A DNA stretch of 64,000 nucleotides from Eunapius fragilis (lineage: Eukaryota > Porifera > Demospongiae > Spongillida > Spongillidae): NCBI GenBank assembly GCA_963681505.1, contig OY811989.1, positions 2,446,540 through 2,510,539 of the forward strand, read 5' to 3'. A program made the translations under genes and the position numbers. Under the pieces are notes generated by a model. It ran no database searches, was not told the origin of the DNA, and worked only from the letters and a program-made list of their open reading frames with translations. Of the stretch, positions 46,175 to 56,682 are shown piece by piece (the stretch's first letter is position 1; every line of letters begins with the position of its first letter).

Positions 46175-48077
46175 TTACAATACATGTGTAAGCAGTTGTA
46201 CGCGCACTGTAGAATCATTAGGGCGTTGGCATTGTGCAGCTTGTAGCATTGCACTGGCTCTAGCATGTATACGCACTGCAAGATCAAGAAGAACAGGGTC
46301 ATCAAACTTTCCAGCTTTTGAATGAATATTCATTGCTACATCTACAATTTGTGTTAAAGCTTTCACTCCGTCGAAAGCTGGTTCACTTTCAACCTGCACA
46401 TTTTCGTCCTCCAAGATTATTGAGATATCACTACTGCTTTGCTGGTCATTCTCATTGGTGGAAGATACTGTAATAGAATTGTCAAATTCAGCACAGACTT
46501 CTTCCAACACTAGCTCGAATCTCTTCTGCAGCCACAATTTCTGGGTCCTCTTCAATGTTAACCCAACGTTGCAAGATAGCTGTCCTATCCTCAGCTGAGC
46601 TCTGTTCTTTTGGATTAGCATTGAAGATTTCATCCAGCCCAAGTCCATCTAGCGTACTAGCTTGGCATACATGCAAGGTTTGAAAAAGTTTACACATGTT
46701 CTCTAGCGTTTCGGTTTCAACTTTTTTCTTGTAACTCCTATTTTCAGCGGATGTATTTACACTTCAGTGAAAGGAAGACACTTTGCTCTTGCCCAACATG
46801 AAGCAACTGCTAAAGCCGGGGTCTAACCGGTCCCAGCAACCTTTGAAGATTTCAGCTGCATCTAACACATGTGCAGGACAGCCATGCATATTTGAGACCC
46901 TTTCTACCTTTACTCACATGTTTGGCTAAAACCTGTAGCTCATCATAGTGATCTGCAGCTTCAATTACTTTATTCAACAGCTGATACTTGTACTGTGTTT
47001 TTAAGATTGAAATTACGCCTTGGTCCAGTGGCTGGAAGATGGCTGTACTGTTTGCAGGCAGTAGAAACACAGAGACCTGGCCTTTTGGATCTTGGCATTC
47101 CATGTCATGCCCTGAGAAATTGTCCATCACCAAAGCTACAGAGTCACTAGTCCACTGACGAATATATGGAAGTAGAATGTTATACCACCAATGTTTGTAC
47201 TTCTCCCTGTCCAACCAGGCATTGCACTGATGAGTATAAGGTATTGGAGGAGGTGAATCTCTGAAACAGTGTGGAGTTTTAGCAGTTCCTATCATTAAAG
47301 GTGGTATTTTGAAGGAACCAGTGGCATTTAAGCACAACACCAGTGCCATTACTCTGTCCTTTGCTTTCAGGCTTTTCATGCCTCTCCCTGCCTGCCTTGA
47401 CTGAATCACAACCATCAAGCAAGTAGCTGCGCCTAGGCATACAACGATAGAAGAGCCCAGTCTCATCCATGTTGAAGATGTGATCTGTGGCATATCCTCC
47501 CTCCACAAGCTTATCCCGTAGTGACTGCATCTCCTTTTCTGCAGCTTCTAAATCGACATCAGCAGCCTCCCCATGAAGGCGGACACTCTTCCCCACACCA
47601 TAACGCCATCGCCAGCGCGCAAGCCAACCATCTGATGCCTTAAAATTTGAAATCCCTCGTAACTGTGCCTCGCGTTTGGCACGCACTTGGATAGCAGCAC
47701 TTGAAACTGGCAATGGCTTGCACCGGTTGTGAGGATTACGCATCTTACAAAACCAATCGTAAACTGACTGGTCAAGCTCTGGATTGTGAGCTCTAGGAGT
47801 ATTAAGCTTGGACTGCATTGGAATTGCTGTTTCTTGGATGGCTTTATATACGTATTAGTTCGCTTGAACAGTGTATCTGCTGAATTTGGGTCTTGGAAAC
47901 CCCCATGGTTATGGCAATTTCTCTTTGAGACCCTCCTTGCTCAAGCTGCTCAATGACTTTAAGTTTTTCTCCAAAAGACAAAGCGTTTCGCTTTTTTCGT
48001 GGCTTAATAACACCCGACCACACTTTCCTCACGCTGTGTTCGCTTCCTATAGACAACATATCCATGTATGTCCACAA
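46175..48077 (-). pseudogene. Pogo/Tigger-like transposase, frameshifted
   Basis: An N-terminal psq-type helix-turn-helix (LSFGEKLKVIEQLEQGGSQR, EIAITMGVSKTQIQQ) lies at 47890-48000. The CENP-B-type DNA-binding region (ELDQSVYDWFCKM, ISNFKASDGWLARWRWRYGV) is at 47600-47790. The DDE core has FNMDETGLFY at about 47470, ALVMDNFSGH at about 47120 and IFQPLDQGVIS at about 47020. Frame changes occur near 47385 (after DSVKAGRE), near 46890 (after GLKYAW) and possibly near 47850. The C-terminal frame 46175-46648 is acidic. The three acidic residues survive but the ORF is broken, so this copy is probably not autonomous. Confidence 0.85.
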
Positions 48078-48396
48078 ACTACACGTCGAAACGAACTATA
48101 GGAAGGGGTGCGTGGCGCTTTATACACGTTAGTGCATGCAGGATTAGGTAACTGGCGATTGTTCTCGATCCGTACTGAACAAAGGGGCCCTTTTTGTAAC
48201 CAAAGCACAATTAGCCCACGAGCGCGCAGTTGAATCTATGGAGTTGAATCTAGAGATTTTCTTGTAACAGGGTATCTAGATAACGATGAAAGTGATTGTG
48301 AAGAGTTTATCTTTCTGAGAATAGACCCTTCCCTTTAACGGGGTAAGGAATGCAATTATTCTTAATCGCGTCACTTCCGGAGTTCTTCCTGTGTAG

Positions 48397-48608
48397 AATC
48401 ATGACGTGTCGTGTGTAAAATGACTCGTAAGTTGGACAAGAGTGTATCTATGCACTGTATTCCAGTCGAAAAAAGTACGAGGGCACGTTGGATTCGATCG
48501 CTTCGCCTTGTAGAGAAGGATATTAAAGCTTACCATCGCGTGTGCAGCCGGCATTTTCCTTTGGATGGACAAAGCGATCCCCTTGATCTTTATCCAGTTG
48601 GATTATAA
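48397..48608 (+). pseudogene. THAP-like zinc-finger fragment inside the Tigger-like element
   Basis: A frame beginning near 48411 reads KLDKSVSMHCIPVEK, ARWIRSLRLVEK and HRVCSRHFPLDG, then stops after YPVGL. This resembles the C2-CH THAP DNA-binding domain. Its first CxxC is damaged by a deletion. An inverted partial copy at 48741-48805 keeps the intact start (MTGDICVVCKMTRKLDKS on the minus strand). It is either part of the element or captured host sequence. Confidence 0.6.
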
Positions 48609-48740
48609 AGTGCGGATGTAAATGTCATTCCTGAAGGGAACAGTGGTCAGGATTCACTTGGGGTTCGAAGCCCATCTGAAATGGAAGTTCCTGTACATGC
48701 AGTTACATGTAGTGTGGCCACTAGTACTGTGGCGGCGACC

Positions 48741-48805
48741 TAGATGCACTCTTGTCCAACTTACGAGTCATTTTACACACGACACATATGTCTCCCGTCA
48801 TGATT
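48741..48805 (-). repeat. Inverted partial copy of the THAP-like exon
   Basis: The reverse complement of this stretch matches 48397-48457 over GTGTAAAATGACTCGTAAGT and TGGACAAGAGTG. It could form a hairpin with the plus-strand copy. Confidence 0.8.
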
Positions 48806-48937
48806 CTTGCAATACCATCGTCACTAAAATCCGCCCCCTAAAGTCACGCGACGCGGTCGTATTAGACATCAATTGGTCTGATTCTTGAAACGGTCTTATC
48901 TATATTTGCGCGTGGTCTTATTTGTGAGCGCTTACTG

Positions 48938-49546
48938 TATCGCAATGTTCATGACGCACCAGTATAATATAACCAGCGTTATCAAATTCGATGGTTTTAT
49001 CATGCAATCTCAAGGACAATTCTGATTCCACTCGAGCATCTAAAAGTGGAAAGATCCAGATGCTGGCAGATCTGCCAAACGTGCGTATGTCAAGCGCGGT
49101 ACCGAGAGGTCCAAAGGTACGTTACGGCATCGATAAATGTTGGATCGATAAATTATGAGCATGCATGGTATATCGCTAAAATGGAAGGAATAGTTTAGTT
49201 ACAGCTAGCTGTAGATACTGCGTCTCTCCGTTTTATAGTAATATGCGCTGTTTGAAATGTGTGTATAACGCCAAAGTTGCTTACGTCAATTTGGTCATGT
49301 ATTGTGGTGCATGGTTTATCTGATTATAGCGTGAGATCAGTTTACTTATCCTAAGTATTATATGGCTTCGCTTTTAACCTTTTGCTCCTCAATGGAGATA
49401 GTCTGGGGACTAGCTAGTGTAATATTTGGTACACACACAACCAACAGAATTGCAGATTCTAATATAAACCTGTCATGATCGTTGACGTTTATGCTACCTG
49501 ATTATATGCGTTTCAAGAAACCAAATCCACCAGAAAAGTTTAGGAA
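48938..49546. other. Intergenic, small exon-like remnant
   Basis: At 49063-49128 a frame reads DAGRSAKRAYVKRGTERSKG before GTACGT, similar in flavour to the repeat protein at 42632-43068. Nothing else is supported. Confidence 0.35.
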
Positions 49547-49860
49547 ACAAGTAATAAAAACATTCTCTACACGAGAAGGTTGGTGGTATATAGGAATCAA
49601 AGGTGATGGTGGTGTAAAAAGCAAGGGAACAAGGCTTCTGATTGAAAAGGAAAAATGAAATAGACCTACATGCTGCCTACATGTATATTAGCACGCACAT
49701 TTAAATATGACAACATGCTGCTAATATAGGTCTATTTCATTTTTCCTTTTCAATCAGAACTATTATTCAGAAGCCTTGTTCCCTTGCTTTTTACACCACC
49801 ATCACCTTTGATTCTTATATACCACCAGCCTTCTCGTGTAGAGAATGTTTTTATTACTTG
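49547..49860. mobile_element. Foldback MITE, copy 2
   Basis: ACAAGTAATAAAAACATTCT at the left is exactly reversed at 49841-49860. The arms of about 130-145 bp include GGTGGTGTAAAAAGCAAGGG and GGAAAAATGAAATAGACCTA. It shares termini and the TTTTTACACCACCA motif with 44536-44830. Confidence 0.92.
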
Positions 49861-49884
49861 TATATATATAATTATAATCAAATT

Positions 49885-50150
49885 TTCCAGGACAAGCAAA
49901 AGAAAGGTTATGCTCGCATTGAAATGTACGGCTAACTATTAATTCAGTGCCTAATAACTTTATGATGGATAGTCCAATTATGGATGCATATGGACCATTT
50001 GATAGAAGCTCTTTGGAATTCACGGAAAATAAATTTAAAAACTTAAAAACTACCCAGTATGGTGAATTAGCTGGGCACTGTCCCATATACATGGAACAGT
50101 TCTAGCAAAATCACCTGTATCGGACAGTGCCCAGCAAAATCACCCTACCC
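49885..50150 (+). repeat. Dispersed repeat D, copy 1
   Basis: Contains GCTCGCATTGAAATGTA, TAACTTTATGATGGATAGTC and CAATTATGGATGC, then GGGCACTGTCC and a GGACAGTGCCCAGCAAAATC end. Relatives are at 50935-51060 (same strand) and 57215-57445 (opposite strand). Confidence 0.75.
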
Positions 50151-50199
50151 GTGGTGTCGCGGAGGGGCAAGGTCACTCCCCCGCTTATGAATAATGCTA

Positions 50200-50222
50200 T
50201 TAGACCCCCCCCCCCCCCCCCC
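50200..50222. repeat. Poly-C run
   Basis: About 18 consecutive C interrupt otherwise ordinary intergenic sequence. The length is unreliable. Confidence 0.85.
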
Positions 50223-50726
50223 TTCCCATAATCCTGGATCCGCTCCTGTACTGCATGCTGTTATGGTAGCCTCGGTGCGGTTCTTCCCCTGTCGTCGTTA
50301 CCCTGCTAAACAAAGCAATGCCCCAACTCTGGTACGAACACGTTGATTAGCAGCATGTAAGAAGGGCTTTCTAACGGCAAAGAACTTTTAAAATACAATT
50401 TTACCCCGGGGATGATAGGCGACATACAATATAGACATTAAGAAAGGGGCCGTTTGGTAGGGTGAATTTTTTAGTCTGAGCGACCGAGTAATTAGCTGAT
50501 GTTTACATATTAAGCTAAAGTCTAATAATCATTGTAACATAAGCGGAGATAAAGTTTATTCTTACAAGTGCATTGCCACTTCCCAATTTGTCCCATTAAC
50601 GAGCATGTTTTGAACACTTATAATTCTGTATTATTGTAATATATGGGGGTAGGGTGGGGGATGGATATGCATGCTTTCACAATGATGGTCCAACTGCTAT
50701 GAGACAAAATTAATAAATGGCTCTGA

Positions 50727-51827
50727 TCATAAGTTGTTTCTCCGAGGACAGCCATCTCCTGACACTCTGAGGTTCTCAGCAAAAGTGACCACATCTGCCA
50801 CCCACCACATTGCCATCAGGAGGAACCACAGCCAGGGTAGAATGATCACTGGCCAGGTGAAAATTTTATCTGTAGCTATGATGATGGTGAAGGAATAGTA
50901 ATGGTTAAAATGGACCATATGATAATTGGATAATGTCCAGCATAATCACCGTTGTGATACTTTTTCACGACAAGTATTAAAATCTGAAAACTAACGCTCG
51001 CATTTAAATGTATAGTTAATCATTATACAACTTTATGATGGATAGTCCAATTATGGATGCGTACTACGTGAAAAAGTATACTGTGAAGGGTCCAAAATAT
51101 TTCTGCATGCAATGACTTACTTTCCAAATCAAATGTAAAACTGTATAGTACAATTCTCAGGCAAATGTTGTATCCGAAAAGCAAGATGAAGTGGAAGACC
51201 ACAAAAATACCCAGCTGGATGCAACCTGCAAATGACAATACAAATGGTCAGTGCATGGTAACCCATGGCGGGCTCATTTCCACCAGATACTTATGACTTC
51301 GTGAGTAGGAATGAAGGTCCAAATCACTTCCTTTGTTATAGGCCTAGCGCAAGTTGTAATCATTATAATGCACTAATGGTGACCTTGCCTTTACCAAATG
51401 GGTTTGATTTCAGTTGTGCTACTAACAAGAAAATTTAAATGGCAAGGCAAGCTTATTGTGCATGTATATTGCAGGTATGGTTTACTTTATATACATGGGT
51501 TTTCATGCGCTTTCTATCCATTTGAAACTGTTTGCTGGTCTTTATTGAGTAATACCTATTATAACTGATACTGATTTATTCAAACGTCAAGATCAGTTAT
51601 TAGGCACGTTTTATCTACCCATCACGTATTGCTGAACGTAGAAATTAGCGGCTCCCAGAGCAGACAGGAACAAGGAGAGAAGGAAGGCAGTCCTTTGGTC
51701 CTTCCTCAGGTCATTACAGGTCTGGGTTATGTTGTCATACTCCCAATATCTCTGGTAGGCACATGATTTGTGTGAGATTGTGGTCACACACTTCTGATCA
51801 GAGCAGTTGATGTACTTGGTGGGTACT
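50727..51827 (-). CDS. TM2-like multi-pass membrane protein (3 exons seen, 5' end missing)
   Basis: Minus-strand exons are about 51619-51827, 51121-51225 and 50727-50875, ending in TGA. The first reads KYINCSDQKCVTTISHKSCA, NITQTCNDLRKDQRTAF and LLSLFLSALGAANFYVQQYV. The cysteine-bearing luminal part followed by TAFLLS-x-F-L-x8-FY is the start of a TM2 domain. Exon 2 gives CIQLGIFVVFHFILLFGYNI and a loop; exon 3 gives a third hydrophobic helix (WPVIILPWLWFLLMAMWW) and the tail DGCPRRNNL. TM2 proteins have two helices; this one appears to have three. The start exon with a signal peptide was not found; the acceptor of the first listed exon is ambiguous within about 6 nt. Confidence 0.7.
50935..51060 (+). 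repeat. Dispersed repeat D, copy 2
   Basis: AACTTTATGATGGATAGTCC and AATTATGGATGCG match 49960-49990. It lies in the intron between the last two TM2-like exons. Confidence 0.7.
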
Positions 51828-51829
51828 CT

Positions 51830-53777
51830 TCACCTGTAAAGTTTATTAGGATAGCAATCATTGCTCGTAGAACATGTGTCAATTAGAAGGCTTACAGACC
51901 TGTGGAATGTATATAAAATGACAAAGTATAATTATATTATTAATATATGCGTGCGTCACACGTTAAAGGTCGCAATGAGTCGCACTATGGTACACGTGGT
52001 CAGTATATTAGCAATACTGCCATCGGAACATGGACTGGCCGGCGCCGGAAGATTTACTGACCCTGATCGAGGTACATAAGGTATCGTGCCGTACGTGCTC
52101 TATAATTTTGCACATGCATACAGGGTAACTCGCTAACAGTACCTGCCCCCAACTAGTATAAAAGGCCAACAGTAAATCTGATCGCAGGAAACGCCCCTTA
52201 GCCACACTAGTCTATTATTACAGGTCTCCATGCTCGACAAATCCAGGACACCGAAACAAACTTACGCTGTGTCTTTCAGCGCATTTAATAGTGGAAAAAT
52301 ACAAAGAAGCAGGTAGCAGCTGCCCACGATCATCGTACTATCTAACGTCATAAAATTTAATGTCTTATGCATGAATAATAATAGACTAGATTACGTCAAC
52401 TTCCAAAAATAACTATTTTGTGCTGCCGGACCTTTCGCTCGAATGGTTGTAATATTTGTTCTATTCGTCCTTTCAAAATTGGTTACTTTCAAAGTCTGAC
52501 TTTCATGTTATATTTAGTTTGAGGACCCGACTGTTATTACTACGTGATCGCAACCCTTGCACAAGCGTGAATATGAATTAAACCCTACGAGCATGTATGT
52601 AATTGAGCTAGGTTATGTTATACACGTGTTTATGCAATGGCCGATTAACGGATCTACGCGTTGATGCTATCCATTACGTTGCAGAAAAATACTTATTTTT
52701 AAGTTTAACCTAATTACATTCATTGTCCGACATGGAACGTGCTTCAGCAGGTTCCGATTAAAAAAAAAAAAAAACGTGATTCGCGTCTGGAGGGACGACC
52801 TGGTACAGTGGTACTTTACGTAAAGCTGCTCACATGCACAGTTGTTGCATTCAACGTTATGTCTGGAGAGGCAGTGTATTCATGCACAGATTTTCCAACG
52901 TGTCCGTAGGACTGTAATTAACAGGAGTTCAGATTATGTACTTGGATTGCTGCAGGGAGAGTACAGTGTGAAACGCAACGGCTTAGCCTAAATGCAACGC
53001 AGAGAACGTGATGTTTTTGTTTTAAAAACAGATGTTATATACTATCAAGATTCGTAGCTTCAAACATTACCGATTCACTAGCTAAAATTATGGCTCGCAG
53101 GTTGTTGTATAGGGTCATGGGACCGACCAATGGGTTAAAACGAGCCAAGTATCACACACAGCAAAAAAAAGGCGCGAATCATATTTTGATTTGGTGTTGA
53201 TTTTGAACCGATTCCATTGATTTATCAATGGATTTCAGTGTCTGGAAAATCTAATACTGATTGTTCAATTGATTCTAAATCAAAAGGAATATTCTCAATG
53301 ATTTGTAATCTATACATGTATCGGTGTTTGATTACCGTATGTATTTTTGCATGATTTACCAAATCATCATCCCTGTAATCTACGTTAGATTTATCATATG
53401 ATTTTACCGATTTTTCATAAGATTTTACATACGATGTTCAAGTGCTGTTTCATTTTACAATATCAGTACTACAACTATTAATATTTCTTCAGCTGCCATG
53501 TACTGCATGCTACTACCAAATGAAGTCACCCAAATAAGTTTCATGGTCATGCAATGATTAATATTGTATTGAATGTTCACTGCATGTACACAAGTATAGA
53601 CACAAACTGAAAAGCACATGGAAACAAAAACAATACAATATAAACCACTGAAATAGACTATTTAATGTGGAATGTCAGTTACAAAAAAATGAAGAGCTTT
53701 TGTCCTCGACTAGAGCACAACGGCCAAGAAATAGTCTGGGATTAATTATTCGGTCACGATGATAAAAGGTCTTATTC
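51830..53777. other. Intergenic up to the assembly gap
   Basis: A plus-strand frame at 51975-52076 (MSRTMVHVVSILAILPSEHG before a GAG|GTACAT donor) looks like a signal-peptide exon, but no partner exon follows. An A-run is at 52760-52774. The phrases near 52775 (GCGTCTGGAGGGA) and 53155 (CACACAGCAAAAAAA) also occur near 42220 and 42113, hinting at a dispersed repeat. No gene is called. Confidence 0.4.
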
Positions 53778-53977
53778 NNNNNNNNNNNNNNNNNNNNNNN
53801 NNNNNNNNNNNNNNNNNNNNNNNNNNNNNNNNNNNNNNNNNNNNNNNNNNNNNNNNNNNNNNNNNNNNNNNNNNNNNNNNNNNNNNNNNNNNNNNNNNNN
53901 NNNNNNNNNNNNNNNNNNNNNNNNNNNNNNNNNNNNNNNNNNNNNNNNNNNNNNNNNNNNNNNNNNNNNNNNNNNNN
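53778..53977. other. Assembly gap, 200 N
   Basis: Two hundred N, a conventional scaffold-gap size. Order and distance across it are not supported by sequence. Confidence 0.99.
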
Positions 53978-54006
53978 GCCGAGAAACCCAGGCTTTGGAG
54001 CTCACG

Positions 54007-54037
54007 TGGCCACCAGGGGGGGGGGGGGGGGGGGGGG
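54007..54037. repeat. Poly-G run near the gap
   Basis: Almost uninterrupted G shortly after the N run, a likely cause of the assembly break. Confidence 0.85.
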
Positions 54038-54149
54038 TATGAGGGCAGGTGGTGGCAGGATGAGTTCCTCCACAACCAGGGACCCAGCACTTGTGGAGGA
54101 AGGTACAGTCTGCACCGATGGGACACCTTCCAGTGTTCAGCAGATCTCC

Positions 54150-55197
54150 TCACCAGCTGGAGTGTGAGACACCTGACCACTGATGGAGGGGCTTCCAGCA
54201 GCCGAGCCTCCTGGGGTTGCTGGAGCTCCATGTCAAGGGAAGGGTGTGGTCTGCTGCTTGGCCCGAAAGGGCGGGGTTAGTGACGCACCACACCAGCAAG
54301 TCCTCTTTCAGAGCACCCCAGTCAAGGGGCTGGCCCTTCTTTGTCCATGCTGCTGCTTGCCTGAAGAGCCTGTCGTACTTCAGAGCAGCAGCCGGACCAT
54401 AGGTAGCAAAGAGCTGGCAGATGGTACACTGGTATCTGACCAATGCTAGTGCAGTGTTGGGAGCGGCCTGGACCCCGATGGCCACAAACACATTCCAGGC
54501 TTCCAGCCAGTTGGGGAGGTCCGATACCTGGTTTTTTTTTTTTTTTTTTTTTCCAGTGGGAGCTGGCAGTCATCTATGGGTGGGAGGAGGTGGGAAAAGT
54601 TAGAGTATTTACCTTTCCTTGCTTCTCTTTTTGGTGGGGGTAGGGATGAAAGGGGCTCCCCGTCCCGAGACTTGTGATGATAGCGATGTCTCCGGTGACG
54701 CCATGACTTGTGCCACCCCGTGCCGATTGTCGGAATCGCTGCTGGGGGAGGGGCTGCTGCTCGACTCACTGCTGTTGGAACCACTGGACGAGGAGCTACT
54801 GCTGGAGCTGCTGGACGAGGAGCTACTGCTGGAGCTGCTTGACTAGGAGCTATGCTGGAGCTGCTGGACGAGGAGCTACTGCTGGAGCTGCTTGATGAGG
54901 AGCTACTGCTGGAGCTGCTTGACTAGGAGCTACTGCTGGAGCTGCTGGACGAGGAGCTACTGCTGGAGCTGCTTGATGAGGAGCTACTGCTGGAGCTGCT
55001 TGACTAGGAGCTACTGCTGGAGCTGCTTGATGAGGAGCTACTGCTGGAGCTGCTGGACGAGGAGCTACTGCAGTAGCTCCTCGTCGAGGAGGGGCGACTT
55101 CGATGATTGCGCCACTTGCCTGAAGATTGGCTGTGGGAGCCGGCAGGGTGGTTGCTGTGAGCTCATTTGTGACCGACTGTGGATGGCTCGTGACCAC
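54150..55197 (-). pseudogene. Retroelement gag-like remnant with Ala/Pro repeat
   Basis: Reading from 55197, the minus strand gives an N-terminal part (TNELTATTLPAPTANLQASG), then about ten copies of a 9-residue unit (AAPAVAPHQ, AAPAVAPSQ, AAPAVAPRP) encoded by 27-bp repeats. Next comes a basic stretch (GWHKSWRHRRHRYHHKSRDG). After a frame shift at the 17-T run (54532) it reads NVFVAIGVQAAPNTALALVR and CTICQLFATYGPAAALKYDR, then LFRQAAAW and DLLVWCVTNPALSG. The YDR-FR-AA-W-W order resembles the gag-like protein ahead of reverse transcriptase in several invertebrate retroelements. One repeat unit carries a 1-nt deletion. Confidence 0.6.
54760..55080. repeat. 27-bp minisatellite
   Basis: The unit is GGAGCTGCTGGACGAGGAGC followed by TACTGCT, with GGACGA alternating with TGATGA and TGACTA. 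It codes for the 9-residue repeat of the gag-like remnant on the minus strand. Confidence 0.9.
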
Positions 55198-55379
55198 GAC
55201 TGCTATGAGGCCGCAGCGAGCGCACTGGGGAGGAGTGGTGACCAGTTCGTGGCATGCGCGCCGTGGACTGGTGATATTTGCAGATGGTAACGCCGCTTTG
55301 GGACTATGGGAGTGGGATCGGAGGACTGGCTGATCGCCAACTGAAGAAAATCCTCAGGTTATGAATTGCTGTAAGGTGT

Positions 55380-55513
55380 GGTCACGATGAAGAGGTCAGC
55401 CCACCACAGCAAGCTGGATAGCAGCATGGAACTAATGGCAAAGAGGATCAGGTACAAATTAGTTCCATGATGCTATCCAGCTTGCTGTGGTGGACTGACC
55501 TTTTCACCATGAC
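55380..55513. repeat. Long hairpin with about 55-bp arms
   Basis: AGCAAGCTGGATAGCAGCAT and flanking sequence at 55408-55436 are matched in reverse complement at 55456-55490, and the arms extend through CCACCACAGC / GCTGTGGTGG to TCACGATGA / TCACCATGA. The loop is about 20 bp. It has no coding capacity. Confidence 0.85.
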
Positions 55514-56065
55514 CAGACCTGTTTTGACCCATCAGACATTCACCCCTCTGACCAGCCATCTTGTCAACCAGGCAGTCGCATGGCTTGATTGGCTCGTGGG
55601 AACCGCCGAGGATCGGCAGGGCAGGGATCGAACCAGCTCCGGGCATGTTGGAGTCTTCGTCCGACGGCGGTGACTCAATAGTTGAGACCTTCCCATCATC
55701 CTGATCCTCGGAGTCACTGTTGTTCTCAGGATGGTCGGGACAAGTTACCGCGTCTGTCCTTGCGAGGCCAGATGGACCCTGCTGGAGGCTGGTTTCATGC
55801 TAAAGCAGGCGTTCTACAAGATCCTGCTTGTTGCCAGTGGTTTCCAGATGGGCCGTCGCGAGCCATAGGCGCAGGACCTCGTTGGTGAGGCAACGTAAGG
55901 CTGGAGTGATTCCATTTCCATTGTTGCCATGGAAGTGAAATATGATGGGGACGCGAAAGATCGAGAGAAACGCTGAAATTCAGCGAAAAGTTCAGGTCGT
56001 CGATAGGCTGGCTATGATACTGAATGTCTGCTTTCTCCCATAAACACCATTTACATATAGTAATA

Positions 56066-56265
56066 CAATACCTGGAACCAAGACAAAGGGACAATCTAGT
56101 TCGGGGATAGGCAGGCTTGACCCACTAAACTTTGACAAAGCCCCTATTTATCCCACTACATGTATCTGCTTTCCCATGCCCCAATCTAAGCAGGGGGAGG
56201 GGTAAGTACACAACCATTCGCCTTTCATCAAAACATTAAACATTGTTTACTCCCTAAACAAGCCA
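56066..56265 (+). repeat. Dispersed repeat C, copy 3 (partial)
   Basis: TACAATACCTGGAACCA, GGCAGGCTTGACC and AAGTACACAACCATTC match 22140-22322. The 5' third of the repeat is absent. Confidence 0.8.
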
Positions 56266-56597
56266 CTTAACTGCAAGTTGTTAACATTACCATAACTAAC
56301 TACTCTTGATAACATTATTATCTCCAGAGTTGAGATAAAAAAATTCTCTCCACAAATGAATGTAATTTCATGCTGCTGAACTGTCCAAAATAAATTGCTC
56401 TTATTCATGATAAGAAGTACATTTTAATTAAGGATGGTAGGCATGCTTAAACAAGACTATAAGGTGGAAATTAAACATTAAGGATACATACATGTACGTG
56501 TACATTAACTGTTACACTGCGTTTGCAAATCCGCACAATAATTATATGAACAGCTATCTACATGTAGTCTCTATGACAGCAAGTCCACACATACCTG

Positions 56598-56599
56598 AT

Positions 56600-56675
<76 letters not shown>
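56598..56675. repeat. CT/CA microsatellite
   Basis: CTCTCTCTCT then about 35 CA units, directly downstream of the donor of the last ArgRS exon seen. Confidence 0.95.
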
Positions 56676-56677
<2 letters not shown>

Positions 56678-56682
56678 CTTAC

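Larger units (their letters stand above)
46018..48937 (-). mobile_element. Pogo/Tigger-like transposon with perfect 26-bp TIRs
   Basis: The left end CAGTAAGCGCTCACAAATAA continues GACCAC and is repeated exactly in reverse complement at 48912-48937. TA dinucleotides at 46016-46017 and 48938-48939 are the target duplication. CAGT termini and TA targets are typical of pogo/Tigger in the Tc1/mariner superfamily. The 2.9-kb interior encodes the transposase on the minus strand and a THAP-like piece near the right end. Confidence 0.93.

Noticed and set aside
53746..54280. ORFs spanning the N run
   Set aside because: They are produced by translating unknown bases.
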